Assembly (NCBI GenBank): GCA_044375105.1
Contig: JBILNK010000104.1
Coordinates: forward strand, 1 to 14,718
Length of the DNA stretch: 14,718 nt
Reading direction: 5' to 3'
Origin: JBIKLM01 sp044375105
GTDB taxonomy: Bacteria; Planctomycetota; UBA1135; GCA-002686595
Under the pieces are notes generated by a model. The model searched no databases and had not been told where the DNA came from. It was given only the letters and a program-made list of their open reading frames with translations. The stretch's first letter is position 1. Each line of letters opens with the position of its first letter. The position numbers were made by a program, and so were the translations under genes. Below, piece by piece: positions 12,234 to 14,718 of this stretch.

Positions 12234-14114
12234 GTGACCCCGAGCCGAACGGCAGCGCCGCCCGAGGGGGCCCAGGAATCGACCAGACTCGTGGACCTGA
12301 GGCCCCTGCTGCCCTACCTGGGCAAGCACCATCGGGCCTACCTGGTGGGCCTCCTGACCCTGATCGCGGCGATCGTGTTGCGGCTGACCATCCCACGCCT
12401 GCTCGGGTCGTCGATCGATGCCCTCGAACAAGCCGGAGCGCAGATCGAGACCCCGGGCGGCGCCGAGGCCGCGCGGGAGCGCCTGCTGACGCTGGTGGGC
12501 TGGATCGTGGCCACGGCCCTGCTCGGCTCGCTGGTGCGAGTCAGCAGCCGACTGGCCATCCTGGGCGCCAGCCGTCGCATCGTGCACGAGCTGCGCGAGG
12601 ACCTGTTCGCCAAACTGCTGCGGTTGGCGCCCAGCTACTACCTGCGCCAATCGACCGGGCAGCTGCTCTCGCGATCGCTCAACGACCTGGTCAACGTGCA
12701 GACCCTTTCCGGGCCGGTGCTGCTCTACATCGCCGAGACCGCCCTGCTGTTCGGCATCGGCGCGGCCATGATGCTCGACACCAGCCCGCTCCTGACCGGG
12801 GCGGCGCTGCTGCCATTCCCCTTCTTCATCGTGCAGGCTGGCCGATTGGCCAAGGAAATCCAGCTCGGGTCCCGCGCTGCGCAGGACTCCCTAGGCGAGG
12901 TGAGCGACAAGGTCAGCGAGAGCCTGGGCGGGCATCTGGTGATCAAGACCCTGGGCCTCGAAGCGGCCGACGCGCGCCGTTTCGAGGCCCAGAGCGAAAC
13001 TTATCGGGGCCTCAACCTGCGCGTGACCCGGGCGCGCGCGCGGCTGATGCCGCTGATGTCGGGCCTGACCGCCGTGTCGATCCTGGTGGCCCTGGCCCTG
13101 GGGGCGCCGCGGGTCGCGGACGGCCGCATCGGGACCGGCGATTTCGTGGCCTTCCTGATCTATCTGCAGCTGCTCTCGGCGCCCACCGCCACTCTGGGCT
13201 TCGTGATCAGCTCCCTGCAGCGGGGCGCGGCGGCGGTGGCGCGCATCCAAGAGGTGATGGTGGCCGAGGAGAGCCTGCCCGAATTGCCCGGCCAGCGGCC
13301 GCCGCGCGATCCGCGCGGCGCCCTGGAGCTTCGCGGGCTGACCCTCGAACGCGAGGTTCCCGGCGGCGACGGCCGGCCCAAGCGGCGCGTGCTCGCCGAC
13401 GTCCGCTTCGAGCTGGCCGCGGGCCAGACCCTGGGCATCGTCGGCCACACCGGGTCCGGCAAGACCACGCTGGTGCAGGTGCTGGCGCGGTTGCTCGAAG
13501 TGCCCGCGGGGGTCTTGTTCTACGACGGGGAAGAGGCCCTCGAGCTCTCGCCACGCGCCGTGCGCCGCTCGATCGCCCTGGTGCCCCAGGACGCCTTCCT
13601 GTTCAGCGCCACCCTGCGCGAGAACGTGGCCCTGGGCAAGCCGGAGGCCAGCGAGGCGGAGCTGCTCGAGGCGGTGCGCATCGCCCAGCTCGAGCGTGAC
13701 CTGACCCAGCTGCCCCAGGGCCTCGACACGCTGGTGGGCGAGCGCGGCGTCAACCTGTCGGGCGGACAGCGCCAACGCGTGGCGCTGGCGCGCGCGATCT
13801 TGGTGCGGCCGCGGATCCTGATCCTCGACGACACGCTCTCCGCCGTCGACACCGAGACCGCCGATCGCATCCTGGCCGGTCTGGCGCCGATCATGACCGG
13901 ACGCACGACGGTGATCGTCGCCCACCGCCTCTCGACCGTGGCGCGCGCGGACCGCATCCTGGTGCTCGAGGAGGGGCGCGTGGTCGAGACCGGCACCCAT
14001 CGCCAACTGTTGGCCCAGGGCGGCGTCTACGCACGGCTGTGGCGCTCGCAGGAGGAGGAACAGCAGGGCCCCCGCGGACGCCCGGCCCCCGCCGGAGGTC
14101 GGCGCGCGCCGTGA
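12234..14114 (+). CDS. ABC exporter half-transporter (TMD-NBD) with degenerate catalytic site
   Basis: 626 aa, the standard length for a fused TMD-NBD exporter subunit. The type I exporter membrane domain spans about residues 30-340, with the coupling-helix region YYLRQSTGQLLSRSLNDL. The NBD has Walker A GHTGSGKTT (404-412, Lys410), Q-loop Gln452 in VPQDAFLFSAT, signature LSGGQ (508-512), Walker B ILILD (Asp532) and the H-loop His564 in VAHRLST. The residue after Walker B is Asp533 where the catalytic Glu is expected (LILDDTLSAVD). This is the pattern of the degenerate subunit in heterodimeric exporters such as TM287/288 and of MdlA-type proteins. It overlaps the next gene by 4 bases, so the two subunits are very likely co-translated and form a heterodimer. 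The GTG at 12234 is the most upstream start available; only a weak AGG lies ahead. The first ~20 residues are a polar extension. Substrate could be the pathway product, lipid or drug. Confidence 0.93.
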   Translation: MTPSRTAAPPEGAQESTRLVDLRPLLPYLGKHHRAYLVGLLTLIAAIVLRLTIPRLLGSSIDALEQAGAQIETPGGAEAARERLLTLVGWIVATALLGSLVRVSSRLAILGASRRIVHELREDLFAKLLRLAPSYYLRQSTGQLLSRSLNDLVNVQTLSGPVLLYIAETALLFGIGAAMMLDTSPLLTGAALLPFPFFIVQAGRLAKEIQLGSRAAQDSLGEVSDKVSESLGGHLVIKTLGLEAADARRFEAQSETYRGLNLRVTRARARLMPLMSGLTAVSILVALALGAPRVADGRIGTGDFVAFLIYLQLLSAPTATLGFVISSLQRGAAAVARIQEVMVAEESLPELPGQRPPRDPRGALELRGLTLEREVPGGDGRPKRRVLADVRFELAAGQTLGIVGHTGSGKTTLVQVLARLLEVPAGVLFYDGEEALELSPRAVRRSIALVPQDAFLFSATLRENVALGKPEASEAELLEAVRIAQLERDLTQLPQGLDTLVGERGVNLSGGQRQRVALARAILVRPRILILDDTLSAVDTETADRILAGLAPIMTGRTTVIVAHRLSTVARADRILVLEEGRVVETGTHRQLLAQGGVYARLWRSQEEEQQGPRGRPAPAGGRRAP

Positions 14115-14718
14115 GTCCCGCCGCCACCCAGCCCCCGCCCGCGGCCAGCGTCGGGGCCGGCCGCTCCGCGGCCCCCGCCGCCTGGGAGCGCGAGGACGGC
14201 AGCGGCCCCCGCGCCAAGGCCCTCGATGTGCGCCTGCTGCGCCGCTTGCTGCCTTTCCTGCGCGGCCAGTGGAGCCTCTTGTCCGAGGGCCTGGCCCTGC
14301 TGCTGTTCACCCAGGTGGTGCGCCTGGCCCAGCCGACCCTGGTGGCGATCCTGATCGACCGCTACCTGCTGGCGCGCGAGAGCGGCGGCAACTGGGCCTC
14401 GCTGCTGGCCCTGTGGGAGCGCCTGGCCGCCTTCGGCCAGCAGCATATGCCCGGACGCCCGGGCCCCCTGGTGCTCTTGGCCCTGTGCTTTGCGACCTGC
14501 GCGGGACTCGAATACCTGGCGCGGCGGCGCCAGGCCTGGATCATCGACCTGGCCGGCCAGAACGCCCTGTTCGAGCTGCGCCAGCGGCTGTTCCAGCATC
14601 TGCAGCGTCTGTCTTGCTCGTTCTACGATCGCACGCCCGTGGGCAAGCTGGTCGGGCGGGTGACCAGCGACGTGGAAGCCCTGCAGGAGCTGTTCTCCTC
14701 GGGCGTGGTCACGATCCA
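14111..14718 (+). CDS. ABC exporter half-transporter, partner subunit, 3' end cut by the window
   Basis: The gene starts at GTG 14111, overlapping the TGA of the previous subunit in a GTGA arrangement. A GGAGG at 14094-14098 lies 12 nt upstream, slightly far but the best Shine-Dalgarno in the window. About 202 residues are visible. A low-complexity Pro/Ala-rich N-terminus (about 30 residues) leads into a type I exporter membrane domain. Hydrophobic helices start at LLRRLLPFLRGQWSLL, and the conserved FELRQRLFQHLQRLSCSFYD then PVGKLVGRVTSDVEALQ matches the second cytoplasmic region of MdlB-like subunits. A longer segment between the first two helices (about ESGGNW to RPGPLV) resembles other heterodimer partners. 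The NBD lies off the window; it is expected to carry the canonical catalytic Glu missing from its partner. The first residues could be trimmed if a later start is used, such as GTG 14227. Confidence 0.88.
   Translation, partial: MSPAATQPPPAASVGAGRSAAPAAWEREDGSGPRAKALDVRLLRRLLPFLRGQWSLLSEGLALLLFTQVVRLAQPTLVAILIDRYLLARESGGNWASLLALWERLAAFGQQHMPGRPGPLVLLALCFATCAGLEYLARRRQAWIIDLAGQNALFELRQRLFQHLQRLSCSFYDRTPVGKLVGRVTSDVEALQELFSSGVVTI

Noticed and set aside
10701..12650. A 649-codon minus-strand ORF across the MFS gene and the start of the ABC gene.
   Set aside because: It is Gln/Arg/Gly-rich low-complexity sequence antisense to two recognisable transporter genes.
13815..13838. The Asp-Asp Walker B read as a possible inactivating mutation or sequencing error.
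   Set aside because: The surrounding LILDD-x-LSAVD-x-x-TE pattern is the normal sequence of degenerate subunits of heterodimeric exporters, and an overlapping partner gene is present.

Overview
The window is about 14.7 kb of very GC-rich DNA, probably from the chromosome of a high-GC Gram-negative secondary-metabolite producer. It carries a lipobox lipoprotein and a hybrid NRPS/PKS pathway with its exporters. The LLM-interrupted glycine A domain recalls myxobacterial MtaG and MelG, so Myxococcota is a reasonable guess. Other high-GC phyla rich in megasynthases, such as Planctomycetota, are not excluded. Most starts lack a good Shine-Dalgarno sequence. Both window edges cut through genes.

Layout: (1) 1-1478 (+) is the 3' end of an NRPS: the end of a luciferase-like monooxygenase (LLM) domain, the C-terminal half of an adenylation domain whose readable pocket residues resemble a glycine code, a carrier protein, then an Arg-rich tail and stop with no thioesterase. 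(2) 1579-2931 (-) is a convergent gene for a DUF805-like membrane protein fused to an SRPBCC (START-like) domain. (3) 3295-9795 (+) is a complete one-module PKS: KS-AT-KR-DH-ACP-TE, with the DH after the KR instead of before it. (4) 10197-10652 (+) encodes a small LEA-like lipoprotein. (5) 10929-12164 (+) encodes an MFS transporter. (6) 12234-14114 (+) and 14111-14718 (+, cut off) encode two overlapping ABC half-transporters. The first has Asp in place of the catalytic Glu, as in the degenerate subunit of heterodimeric exporters.

Working model (inference): the NRPS loads and probably alpha-oxidises glycine. The KS of the PKS may take this chain, add one extender unit, reduce and dehydrate it, and the TE then releases the product. 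The MFS and ABC proteins would export the product or give self-resistance. The SRPBCC membrane protein and the lipoprotein have no assigned role.

Intergenic regions: 1479-1578 holds a convergent hairpin. 2932-3294 is a divergent promoter region. 9796-10196 holds a post-PKS hairpin, a two-part 9-bp tandem repeat (10009-10062) and a promoter-like element. 10653-10928 holds a strong hairpin. 12165-12233 holds alternating hairpins. No tRNA, rRNA, CRISPR array, transposase or IS end was seen.
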